Shown here piece after piece: positions 47,673-57,800 of a stretch of 64,000 nt of DNA. The DNA is from Melampsora larici-populina 98AG31. Its lineage: Eukaryota > Basidiomycota > Pucciniomycetes > Pucciniales > Melampsoraceae. Under the pieces are notes generated by a model, which did not search any database, had not been told where the DNA came from, and saw only the letters and a program-made list of their open reading frames with translations. Where the stretch lies: positions 477,292 through 541,291 of the forward strand of contig NW_006768772.1 in the NCBI RefSeq assembly GCF_000204055.1, read 5' to 3'. Within the stretch, counting starts at the first letter, position 1; every line of letters starts with the position of its first letter. The position numbers were made by a program, and so were the translations under genes.

Positions 47673-48060
47673 GTTTCAGGATGTGATGGGTGTTGGGGCA
47701 TTCAAACCAGTCCGGGGTGACCCAACTTGAAAACCCATGAAAAAAACCCAAAAAGAAGTTGGGTTTTCATGGGTTTTTCTCATGGGTTTTCAAGTTGGGT
47801 CGTAGGTTTGTACACCGCTACTATTGTAAACATGAAAACAATTTATTTCAAAGTCTATCAAAGATACTATTGAATTTGAGATGAATTGTATTGGAAGGGA
47901 AAATCAAGTTTCAAACTTTCATTAAGCACTTTAAATCTACATCATCAAAATCATAACTATCTGTACTACCTTTTCCTGAATCTTCAAAATCTTACAATGC
48001 TTCTACTACATTTGAATGGTTTGTTTCATTATAAAATTTGAAAATAGATTGATTTTTTTC

Positions 48061-48855
48061 TCAAGTTTGAATAGGGTTAGATTCAATATGAAATCTTGAA
48101 TGTGATTGATTCTTAAGTGAAATAGTACTTTGAGATCTAGTGGTTAAAGTTAAAAACATTCTATCTGATTCATTATCACTGAATTTCTCACTAAAATCAA
48201 ATTCGGAATTATAATCTTTGATTCTTTTGGCTTCACGTTTACCAGCACGAACTTGAAGGCAATGAATGACTGTGAGAATCTATTTTTATAATTTCAAAAC
48301 AATCAATTTGAAAAACACGATTTACTCAGTCAGTCTAATGGGATAAAAGAAAATTGGTTCAAGTCTGAATGGAAACCTCAAGACGTTACTCACGGTAAAA
48401 AATATGCCAAGTACACCCATCACACAAGCAATAACGATCCCTGCAGAACCAGGTTGGTAGTATTGAGCTCCCATGATGTTAGGAGGTGGACCAGATGAGT
48501 TTTGGTTTCCAGTTGTAGGGGTAGCCAAAGGTTTTGATAAAGATGTGATCGTAGCTCGAAAGCTGGAGAGAGTGTTAGTGGATGCATTGACTGAATGAGT
48601 AAAGCTGTGAAGATCAGAATTCAAAAATTCGCCTGAAGTGATGAAAGTTGAAGGAGCTGGAGTGGGAAGGGAATGAGGCGATGGACTAGTAATGGTGTGC
48701 GTTCCTTTAGGATTCGTGTTTGATGGACTATAATTTCCTGGTAGTCTTGAATGAATCACTTCAAAAGGATGTGAAATACGATCAGGATTGGCTGTCATGG
48801 TAAATGATCCTGAGAAGTGGAGGGACGATGCTATCGACTTCGAAGTTCCAATCAA
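48061..48855 (-). CDS. Ser/Thr-rich single-pass membrane protein (5' end unresolved)
   Basis: Two minus-strand exons (48855-48390, then 48251-48061, GT-AG intron with donor GTAACG) encode about 219 residues. The upstream exon is open at its 5' end and begins after an acceptor near 48867, so the true start is not found. The ectodomain is rich in Ser, Thr, Pro and Asn. A membrane helix AGIVIACVMGVLGIFFTVI is followed by a basic stop-transfer (RAGKREAKR) and a polar tail. This layout resembles fungal wall-stress or mucin-like sensors, but nothing more specific can be said. A MULE-like element lies 270 bp upstream and may have separated the gene from its promoter or first exon. Confidence 0.6.
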
Positions 48856-48867
48856 GCTTGAGCTAAG

Positions 48868-49118
48868 TATAAAAGGAAATCATGCAGTATGAAGAAACTG
48901 TGAGGTACATGGTACTGAATCGTGGTGGAAGGAGCTAGCTGCTCTGGTAAGCGTAGACTTGAGCTAGATAGATCAAGTAGGTAAATCAAACGAAAAAATC
49001 CTCCAAAGAAGTGTTGTATTTGAAACCATACCCGTTCCCAATATGTGCATTTGGTATTTTCATCGTTCCCAATCAGTTAACATGTTCGCAGAACATTACC
49101 AAATTATGAGTCATGTTA
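48868..49118. other. upstream region of the membrane-protein gene
   Basis: No complete first exon could be recognised between the gene and the MULE-like element. Short ATG frames here run into stops. Confidence 0.4.
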
Positions 49119-49127
49119 TGGAACAAT

Positions 49128-49786
49128 CTAACTTAACTAAGTCCCTCCGAGGCTCGACACCTGTCAATCAACAAGTTGAATCAGGATGTCTTCACCGGAG
49201 GGACTTACATGTAAACTCGACTTTTTGGCCTGAGGGGTAAGGATTTCTTTGCAGAGGAATTCTTGAATGTCTCTTCCCCATGAGCATACCGGGGTTTTTT
49301 TTACCGCGCTTCACTGAGATATGCGTTAACACTCCCTGCAAAGTGTACAAGTCAAATGATCCAATTTCCTTGGTTGCTCACCGAGCTACATAATTTGCTA
49401 TTTTGTGATTTTCACCGGTAGCTCACATGTAGCTCTGTTAAGTCAAGGACTTATTTCCAAGAACCACCCAGCTACATGCAAGCTACATGTGAGCTACATG
49501 CGAAAATGTCAAAATAGAAAAATATGTAGCTCAGTGAGCAACCGAGGATCTCGATGATTCTACTTGTACATTATGCAGCAAGGGTCAATGCCTATGCTCA
49601 CAATGCGCGGTAAAAAGATCGTTGGTGAGCTCACAGAAAAGGGGAAAACAAGAATCCCCCTGCAAAGAAATCCTTACCCCTCAGGCCAAAAAGTCGAGTT
49701 TACATGTAAGTCCCTCCGGTGAAGACATCCTGATTCAACTTGTTGATTGACAGGTGTCGAGCCTCGGAGGGACTTAGTTAAGTTAG
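49128..49786. mobile_element. MULE-like foldback element, 659 bp, perfect 127-bp TIRs
   Basis: Arms 49128-49254 and 49660-49786 are perfectly complementary (start CTAACTTAACTAAGTCCC). They are flanked by the 9-bp duplication TGGAACAAT (49119-49127 and 49787-49795). Long TIRs plus a 9-bp duplication are typical of Mutator-like elements. The interior is also partly palindromic (TTGGTTGCTCACCGAGCTACAT against ATGTAGCTCAGTGAGCAACC). No protein. Perfect arms suggest recent insertion. Confidence 0.85.
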
Positions 49787-49795
49787 TGGAACAAT

Positions 49796-50878
49796 CTACG
49801 TTCGCCATTTTCATATTTTCAAATACTTACTTTTGTTTATTGAAAGTCGCGCTCTGTTTGGTGCTGTGTGTTTTCTCTTTTTGAATTTCTTTCGTCAAAG
49901 TTATTTCACTTTATATCTTTTTGGTTCTTTTTATCTCTCTAGACACTTAAATTGTTTTACTATAAATCACATAGCAACCTTTGGATCACCGCGACACCCA
50001 TCTCGTAGATAGTAATTAACATCAGGAGGTGACGGCGAGCTAGCTAAAGCTTAAAGTTGAATGATCTATGAATGATTGAAGTGTAAAATGTCAATTTAGG
50101 AATCTCCTATAGTCTTGTGTTGTGTTGCTATCAACGAGTACAAACCTGTGTTGATCTTGTTTAGATATTGCTCATGTCTTACTAAATCTTACAATTTCTT
50201 TGTGTACTAATTTTTTTGTTTATTTGTTTTGCTCCCATTTGTGTTGTTTGTGTTGCTGCATTAAAGACACTTAGCTCTCAAATTTTCACAAGAATAATAA
50301 ATTCAATCATTGGAATGGACGTGTGAGTTGAAGGTGGTACTAGTTGGTAGCGCGTAAAGGCGAGGAATTGATTGGGTTTAGTCCATCTCTAAAGTACACC
50401 CTAAACTCATGAAATCCTAATGGGGACATCATGATCTCCTACCTTTATTTTCCTGGAGCTTGATAAGCTTTAATGAGATTACCATCATCCCTGTTAGTAT
50501 TATTAGAAAACCATCAAATCAGCTCATCCGTTACAAAGATGATCTTCCTGACTTAGTGAAGTTCAAATCAAAAAATGGAGAATAAAAAGGCCCCCTTCTC
50601 TCTGACATGCCCGCTGGCTAGATAAAGATCTATTTAGTCAAGCTGATGATTCAATGACGAGAAAAATCTTAATATCACGAGCCACACCACAGTCAAAAAG
50701 ACGCGCAACATTTCCTGCCACAAGAATAGGCATGGAACATAAGCCTGATCTTCATTCCTCAAATACCAAGCATCAGTTGATTGCTTCTGATTCCCGATTA
50801 AAGCAAGCACCACTGTTGATGCAATTTGAATGACAAAAGTTCAAATGAAACAGCAGCATGGGTAGGCGAAGGAATTTA
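49796..50878. other. no gene recognised
   Basis: Sequence between the MULE-like element and the LINE insertion site. No exon series, RNA gene or repeat found. Confidence 0.4.
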
Positions 50879-50887
50879 TGGGTTTGA
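50879..50887 (+). repeat. target-site duplication of the LINE, left copy
   Basis: TGGGTTTGA matches the 9 bases that follow the LINE poly(A) at 63011-63019. Confidence 0.6.
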
Positions 50888-51031
50888 GAGTTTCTGTCTT
50901 TTACCACGAATTAGCAACTAGTCACGTGACCCGGTCCGTGACTGCGCAAGCACTCGTCCAAATTTCAAAATCTCATTCTCCTAACTTTTTCATACTCTCG
51001 AATCGGCCTTTTTAACGCGATAACTGTCGAC

Positions 51032-52665
51032 ATGGAGCTTGACGACGCGCCGGATACGGGCCAAGAGAAGCAGGATGTTCCAAAGAACATTTCTGCAACT
51101 CGAGACGCGTCCAACGCGTTTATCAACCCAGTCGGTCCCCAGGAACAGCCGAAATGGACTGGAACGACGCCCCCTCCCAAAACAATCCCTCCTCTCAAAT
51201 TCGACAAATCTAGTATTTGTCAAGGTGTTTCTCAATCCCTCTCGATCCAGTCAGCGGACTTAGGACGGACACTCCTGGCACAATCGCAACAGACCAAGTG
51301 TCTGCGTTAACGGGGAGTCCTAGGACGAACCGCCTGCATGATCTTTTCCCAGGAGGAGCAGAAGCTCGATCTCTCAAAGAGATGGTTAGCAAACTCCTGG
51401 AAGTCGTCAAAGCCGGATTACCGCTTGCGAACAAATCAAAAATGGCGCAGAAAACATCGATTGATGTTGGAACTGCAGCAGACATCCTAGTTTTAACAGG
51501 AGCTGTGTACGATCAAGTCATGCTCGAGGATGCTCGTCGTAGCTTTACGACCCCAGCAGCTCTTGCTGGGTCTGAGCCAAAGAGTCGCCCCATTATATTC
51601 AAGGGAAAGGCAACCGACGACACATTAGCGGCGCTATCCGAGCAAATGGCCTACTTGACATCGGCAGTAGAAAACCTACAGCCAAAACAACCACAAAAGA
51701 AAGGACTCACGGTCCCTTCTTATGCATTAGCTGCATCCAAACATGCACCCAACACCACAACTGCTAGCCAAAACACAAATCAGGCTAGAACACAAACACC
51801 AAAGATGGCTTCAAAAGTCAGACCGACAAACATGATAACATTAGTGCATGAACCGGGGTCGGAGATTTCCCACCCAGGCCTGTCCAATGCAAACCTCATC
51901 AATAAGCTTAATCTGGTATTTAGAGCCTTCAAAATTAAGGTCAAACCCGACGATGAAAATTTTATTGAAATCAAAAGTGTGCGACGCCATCCATCGAACG
52001 ATATTGATATATACTTTGAAACGGCTACACTTGCTACAAAGGTCAAAGAATTCTCCTGAACATGGATCCAATCGTTCTCAAGTACAATGAAAATGAAAGA
52101 ATCTCGACATGAGATCATAGTGAATGGAATACCAACTACCTTTGATCCAAACGTCCAAGACCATGTCGAGGAGCTCCAGATTTGCAACGGAGAACTGCTC
52201 AAAGACATGCTGTTTGTACGATGGCTGAACCCCAAAATCCTAGATGACCCTGCCAAACGGCATTCATCAATATTGATAGGCTTAAAAAGCGACGAACAGG
52301 TACAAAAATGTGTCTCCAACAAGATATGGCATGGAAGGGGTAAACACCTTACCACACGAAGCGGCCCACCTCCACGTAGGTGCTACAACTGCCAAAAGAC
52401 AGGCCACACTGCTCCATCTTGCCCGCTAGATCCTCTTTGTCCTTTCTGTGGAGATAAGCACCATTCGCACTGTTGCCCCAAAAAGGGGAAAACAGATATG
52501 AAATGCACTGCATGTGCCAGAAAGAAGTTGAAGCTTGAGCCGTTAACTAACCTCAAGACATTCCTTTCATCCAATCCGGCGGATTTGATTCACCACCCTT
52601 TTAGCCCAGGCTGCCCGACGAGAATACACTGGGAAAATGTAGTACAACCCAAGCGGATCTCCTAA
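51032..52665 (+). pseudogene. LINE ORF1 with frameshift and in-frame stop
   Basis: ORF1 proteins of Tad/I-like LINEs coat the transcript and help reverse transcription. The reading starts at ATG 51032 (MELDDAPDTGQEK), shifts frame between about 51215 and 51305, continues in a second frame to a TGA at 52057-52059, and resumes in that same frame to 52665. The central part has an RNA-binding-like segment (ISHPGLSNANLINKLN). The C-terminus has zinc knuckles CYNCQKTGHTAPSC and CPFCGDKHHSHC followed by CTAC. Both lesions are single events. Confidence 0.82.
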
Positions 52666-52969
52666 GATCATCATCGTAGAAAACAACGATATGAACGAAT
52701 CTAAATGATAGATTCTGCATGTGCATTAACACTGCATTTTTCTGCATTGATGCTGCATTTTTTTTCATTAATGGTGCATTAATGGTGCATTTTTATGCAT
52801 TAACATAGCATTTTTAATTATTTTTGACATTAATTCTAATCATTTTGCATAGCCGAAAAATACTACATCTGTGCAGTGATAGCAGCTAGTCTTCCACCTC
52901 ACAACCCAAGCGGATCTCCTAAGATCATCATCGTAGAAAACAACGATATGAACGAATCTAAATGATAGA
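52644..52969 (+). repeat. 69-bp direct repeat flanking a 188-bp AT-rich insert
   Basis: Positions 52644-52712 and 52901-52969 are identical and cover the end of ORF1, the inter-ORF spacer and the ORF2 start. The 188 bp between them is full of TGCATTAA/GCATTTTT units and is not LINE-like. The result is a second, downstream copy of the ORF2 start. Confidence 0.85.
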
Positions 52970-53379
52970 ACAACGCTTGAAAGAACTTTTGAACGCGCAA
53001 GACACGTCAACAATCTTACAGCTAAATTGTCACCGATCACCACATGTAATGCATTCACTCTTTAATCATGAAATCACTAATAAATTCTCTATCTTAGCAC
53101 TTCAAGAACCACATGTAAATAGAATCGACTACCTTCCATCAAACCAGACAAACTGGACTCTTATCAGCCCAACCCCAGCCGCAAAAAACGAAGAATCACG
53201 CCCTAGAGCATGCCTATATATCCGAAAAGACCTCGAGGCATCCCTAAACCCAATCTTCTCACCATCACGAGACATAGCAACATGTACACTAACGATTAAT
53301 GAATTCACCTTCCTCATCTCAAATGTTTACAATCAACCAGAGACATTCAAGGGGTTTGAGGCATGGGACGAACTTATGA

Positions 53380-53384
53380 CGGGC
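53380..53384 (+). repeat. 5-bp target-site duplication of the Gypsy element
   Basis: CGGGC here and at 59113-59117. Removing the element and one copy leaves LINE ORF2 in frame. Confidence 0.92.
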
Positions 53385-53546
53385 TGTTATGATCCGTAGA
53401 TGTCACGAGATCAGTACTTACATGTCATGGGTCGCGAGAATATCTCCGTCCCACAGTTGTACAGCGTTGAGCTTTTTCCCTCATACTGCAATCTTAGTTA
53501 TCATCGCAAGAGTTCTGTTGCACTCTGTATAGTGCTGTCCGTAACA
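53385..53546 (+). repeat. 5' LTR of chromovirus
   Basis: 162 bp, TG...CA ends. Identical to the 3' LTR except one T/C at about 53428. Contains ATACTGCAAT at 53483-53492, the complement of the primer-binding site. Confidence 0.93.
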
Positions 53547-53557
53547 TATTGCAGTAT
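53547..53557 (+). promoter_or_regulatory. self-primer binding site
   Basis: TATTGCAGTAT follows the LTR directly. Its last ten bases (53548-53557) are the exact complement of 53483-53492 in the LTR. In Tf1 and sushi elements the first bases of the transcript fold back onto such a site and prime minus-strand synthesis in place of a tRNA. This predicts that R starts near 53483. Confidence 0.65.
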
Positions 53558-53782
53558 CTTTAAATCCCAAGAACTCAAGAAGATCTCAAACTTAATCTGA
53601 AGAAAGAAGAACGGTACAGATTGAATTAATTGAAACGTTAAAGTTAAAAAAAGTGAAGATCCTTGTGGAGAAGATCGACCAAACTTAAAGTACCCCGCAA
53701 GAAAGACACCAAGATACCGACATTCACAGTCGGCGAAGAAGAACAGGACAGCGAAGACTTTCGATCTGCGATTAGTCTAGAG

Positions 53783-54837
53783 ATGTCTGAAGAAGCACAA
53801 GTGCCAAATATCGCACTACTTGTGCAGCAGGTGGCCGACCTAAACACCCGGCTTACAAATGAAACGAATCTACGCCAAGCCGCCGAACTCAGCAGGCAAC
53901 AAGCAGAACTTCGATTAACTCAATTGGAGGCCAACTCGGCTGCCCAAACTGCTCAGAACCCGGCCCATCCACCTAATGTACAACCCACCTACGTACCAGT
54001 CCCACCGGCTCATAAGACACCAAAAGTAGCAACACCTGATAAATTTACCGGCACCGTTGGACTGTTAGCTGAAGGATTCATTAGTCAAATCACGCAATGT
54101 TTCCCACCGATAAATCTAAAGTCACTTTCGCTCTTTCTTACTTATCTGGAGAAGCGCTACGATGGGCCCAACCTACCTTAGGACTTGTTCTGAACCCAGA
54201 GACAGCAGACACAGTTACTTTCGAAAACTTTGTAAAGGCATTTAAAGGCGTATTCTTCGACCCCATGAGAAAGACTAGAGCTGAAAAAGAACTACGAGCA
54301 TTGAAACAAACTGGAACGGTAGCTGATTATTCAATTAAATTCAATCAATGGGCTGCAGCCACGAAATGGGAAGTACCAATTCTTATTAGTCAGTATAAGC
54401 AAGGTTTGAAATTAGAAATTAGAATGGGAATGCTACAGAAGACATTCGAAGGTTTAGAAGATATCACAAATTTAGCAGCTGAAATTGACAATGAAATTCA
54501 TGGTGAACGGATGGTGATTCATAATTCAAGTACAACACGTAACACCCCTGCTAGAGACCCGGACGCAATGGACCTATCAGCCGCACGGTTCCCTATTTCT
54601 GGCGAAGAGTATAGAAGAAGGGGTGAAGCGGGAGAATGTTATAAGTGTGGAGGAACAAATCATTACGCTAGAAACTGTGGAAAATTTAAGAAGTGGAAAG
54701 GAAAAGGGAAGAGTAGAGTAGCTGAATTAGAAGCAAGATTAGCTGAATTTGAAAGTAGGGGTAGTAGTAGTGGTGGAAATTCTCATGGTGAAGGAAGTGA
54801 AGCAGATCTGTCAAAAAATGGAGACGCTCGAGAGTGA
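53783..54837 (+). pseudogene. chromovirus gag with a frame break
   Basis: Gag forms the virus-like particle. The first ATG in frame is 53783 (MSEEAQVPN), followed by a coiled coil (LNTRLTNETNLRQAAELSRQ) and a Pro-rich linker. The frame breaks near 54096-54100, where residues usual between FISQI and FPTDKSK are missing, suggesting a small deletion. The second frame runs from there through KSKVTFALSYLSGEALRW and the zinc knuckle CYKCGGTNHYARNC to a TGA at 54835-54837. Confidence 0.8.
54813..54819 (+). promoter_or_regulatory. candidate -1 frameshift heptamer
   Basis: A AAA AAT in the gag frame, 15 bases before the gag stop. The pol frame is open from 54801, so a -1 slip here would enter it directly. 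The alternative is reinitiation at the TGATG overlap (stop 54835-54837, ATG 54837-54839). Confidence 0.45.
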
Positions 54838-57800
54838 TGGATGTGTCCCACTCGAGCGTATTAGAGAGGAAAAAGGACTTATTTATGGTTGATGCTGGAA
54901 AACTTATTTGCAATTCAAATGATCCGCGTTTATTCGCCCCCATAACTTTGTCCGATCCCTTGTGCCCCACATCCAAAACTAATGCCAAAGCCTTGATAGA
55001 CTGCGGTGCTACTCATGAAGTTCTCGGTGAGAGCTATGTTCGCAAACACCAAATCAAAACCAACCCCCTACCCGAAGCTAAAGATGTTTCAGGATTCGAC
55101 GGAAAGAACCGAAAAATCACTGAAGACGCAAAATTATGCATTGATGATGAGAAAGTGCCTTCAAGATTCATTGTAACCAAACTCAAGGATTCATATGAAG
55201 CGATCCTCGGTATGCCTTGGATCAAACGAAACGGCAACAAGATCGACTGGAAGAAAGGAACCTTCAAGGAGATTCAAGATATTGCAACCGTCAAAGCGGT
55301 TTCGTCCGATCTGAAAAAACCCCAAGTCGAAATGGAGACAGTGGTTGGGGACGCTAAGAATCGTGACGAGGGGGTGTGTATCCATAGTGGTACTCTAGCA
55401 CCCCCGCAATGTGAGTTCGATACTTACATTCCAGACCCACATGTTGAAACAGTTTGCAAGCTTAATGGCCCTATGAATAGCTCTAATGACAGTGACGGAT
55501 CCACGGAATCATCGGCGCCGAAAACACCTTCTGGAGACCTGAGAGAGGTGATACGGGAGGACGCTAGGCAAGCTGATGAGGGGGTGTGTATTCCAAGGAG
55601 TACATTAACGCCCCCACAATGTGAGTTCGATACGTCAATTCATACCCTGTCTAATGAATCAGCTGGCGAGCTTGTACCTCTCCTGGATAACTGTAGAAAT
55701 TCGATTTCAGCAGCAAAGGTGTCATGGTCGACGTCAGCCCGCATCGCCGCCGAAGCCAAGGCAAAGACTCAAGAGAAGAAAGTGGATGAATTGGTTCCCA
55801 CACGCTATCACAAATACCTGCACCTCTTTAAGAAATCACAGGCGATGACTCTTCCGCCTCGCCGAAAATATGATTTTAAGGTTAAACTTATCCCAGGAGC
55901 CGTACCACAAGCTAGTAGAATAATCCCTCTATCACCAGCCGAGAATGACGTATTGGAGGAGATGATAAAAGAGGGATTGGCTAATAAAACAATAAGACAC
56001 ACGACTTCGCCATGGGCGGCCCCTGTGCTTTTTACGGGGAAAAAAGATGGCAAACTCCGACCATGTTTCGATTATCAAAAATTGAATGCTCTTACGGTTA
56101 AGCACAAATACCCGCTACCACTCACGATGGAGTTAGTAGACAGTTTATTGGACGCGAGGAAGTTTACTAAATTAGACTTGAGGAATGCTTATGGTAATCT
56201 GAGGGTAGCTGAAGAGGACGAGGATAAATTAGCATTCATTTGTCGATCTGGACAATTTGCACCTCGAACCATGCCGTTTGGGCCGACAGGAGCACCTGGA
56301 CATTTTCAATATTTTATTCAAGATATCTTATTAGGACATATTGGAAAGGACACGGGTGCATTTTTAGATGATATCATGATTTATACTAAAGTAGGAGTCA
56401 ATCACGAAGATGTTGTTGAAGAAATATTAAAGATTTTAGAGAAACACCAATTATGGATAAAGCCGGAGAAATGTGAATTTTCAAAGGATGAAGTAGAATA
56501 TTTAGGACTTCTTATTTCAGAGAACAAAATCCGAATGGACCCGGCCAAAGTCAAGGCGGTGAAGGAATGGCCTGCACCAAAATCTGTCACGGAATTACAA
56601 CGATTTGTAGGGTTTGCAAATTTCTATCGAAGGTTTATAAATCAATTCTCAAAGACGGCACGACCATTGCATGAACTTACATGTAAGGATGTCAAATTTG
56701 AATGGAACAAACGACGAAATAAATCTTTCGAAGATCTTAAAGAAGCTTTCACCACAGCGCCAATTCTACGAATAGCCGACCCCTATAGACCTTTCGTATT
56801 GGAGTGTGACTGCTCCGACTTCGCATTAGGGGCAGTGTTATCTCAAACGGCGGAAGATGGCCTATTACACCCAGTAGCTTACTTATCCAGATCCCTAATA
56901 GCGGCCGAAAAGAATTACGAAATATTCGATAAGGAGCTATTAGCGGTAGTTGCTTCCTTCAAAGAGTGGAGGCAGTATTTGGAAGGTAATCCAAACCGCC
57001 TCGACGTAATTGTGTATACAGATCACAAGAATCTGGAAAGTTTCATGACAAGCAAACAGCTAACTCGAAGACAAGCTAGATGGGCGGAAACGTTAGGAAG
57101 TTTTGATTTTCAAATTAGATTCAGACCAGGGAGAGAGGCAACACGACCAGACGCGTTGTCACGAAGACCGGATTTAGCGCCTTCACAGGAAGAAAAACTC
57201 ACGTTCGGACAGATGCTGAAGCCTAACAACATTGTCGAGGATACATTCTTACCAGAAGTAGACTGTGTAGAGGCCTGGTTTGAAGATGAATTGATTGAAA
57301 ATGAGAAGGCAGATGAATGGTTTGAAGCAGATGTATTAAATCATGAAGTAGCAAGTCCAATTGAATCAGATACTACAATTATAGAGAAAATTCGTCAAGC
57401 CTCAACAGAAGACCATCAGATAAGCGAAATCATCAATGCTGTAAGAAAACCTATATCTAAGAAGGCGCAAGGGTGGACGGAAGAATATTCAGTGGAGGAC
57501 GGTGTGTTATATATCAACAATTGTGTAATGGTGCCAGAGAACAACAGCATCAAGACTGAGATCGTCAAAAGTCGACACGACAGCCCAATGGCAGGTCACC
57601 CAGGTCGCGCAAAAACTCTGAGTCTGGTGAGGAGGAATTACAGATGGAAAGGTATGAAGTCATTCATAAACCGCTACGTAGATGGGTGTGAATCGTGTCA
57701 GAGAGTCAAGTCTTCAAATCAAAAAGCTTTTGGTCAATTGAAGCCATTACCAATTCCAGCCGGTCCTTGGACAGACATTTCATACGATCTCATTACGGAA

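Larger units (their letters stand above)
43556..47819. mobile_element. PIF/Harbinger DNA transposon, 4264 bp, apparently near-complete
   Basis: TIRs start AGCGGTGTACAAACCTACG (43556) and end with the complement at 47819. The inverted similarity runs about 95 bp and includes internal copies of CCCATGAAAACCC. The flanking 3-bp duplication is ACT (43553-43555 and 47820-47822). Inside are the two genes expected of Harbinger elements, convergent: an AT-hook/trihelix DNA-binding protein (plus) and a DDE_Tnp_4 transposase (minus). The transposase is intact. The partner carries one in-frame stop. Confidence 0.87.

Noticed and set aside
54097..54181. Programmed frameshift inside gag at 54.1 kb
   Set aside because: Residues normally present between the two frames are missing and no slippery sequence is seen; a deletion explains it better.
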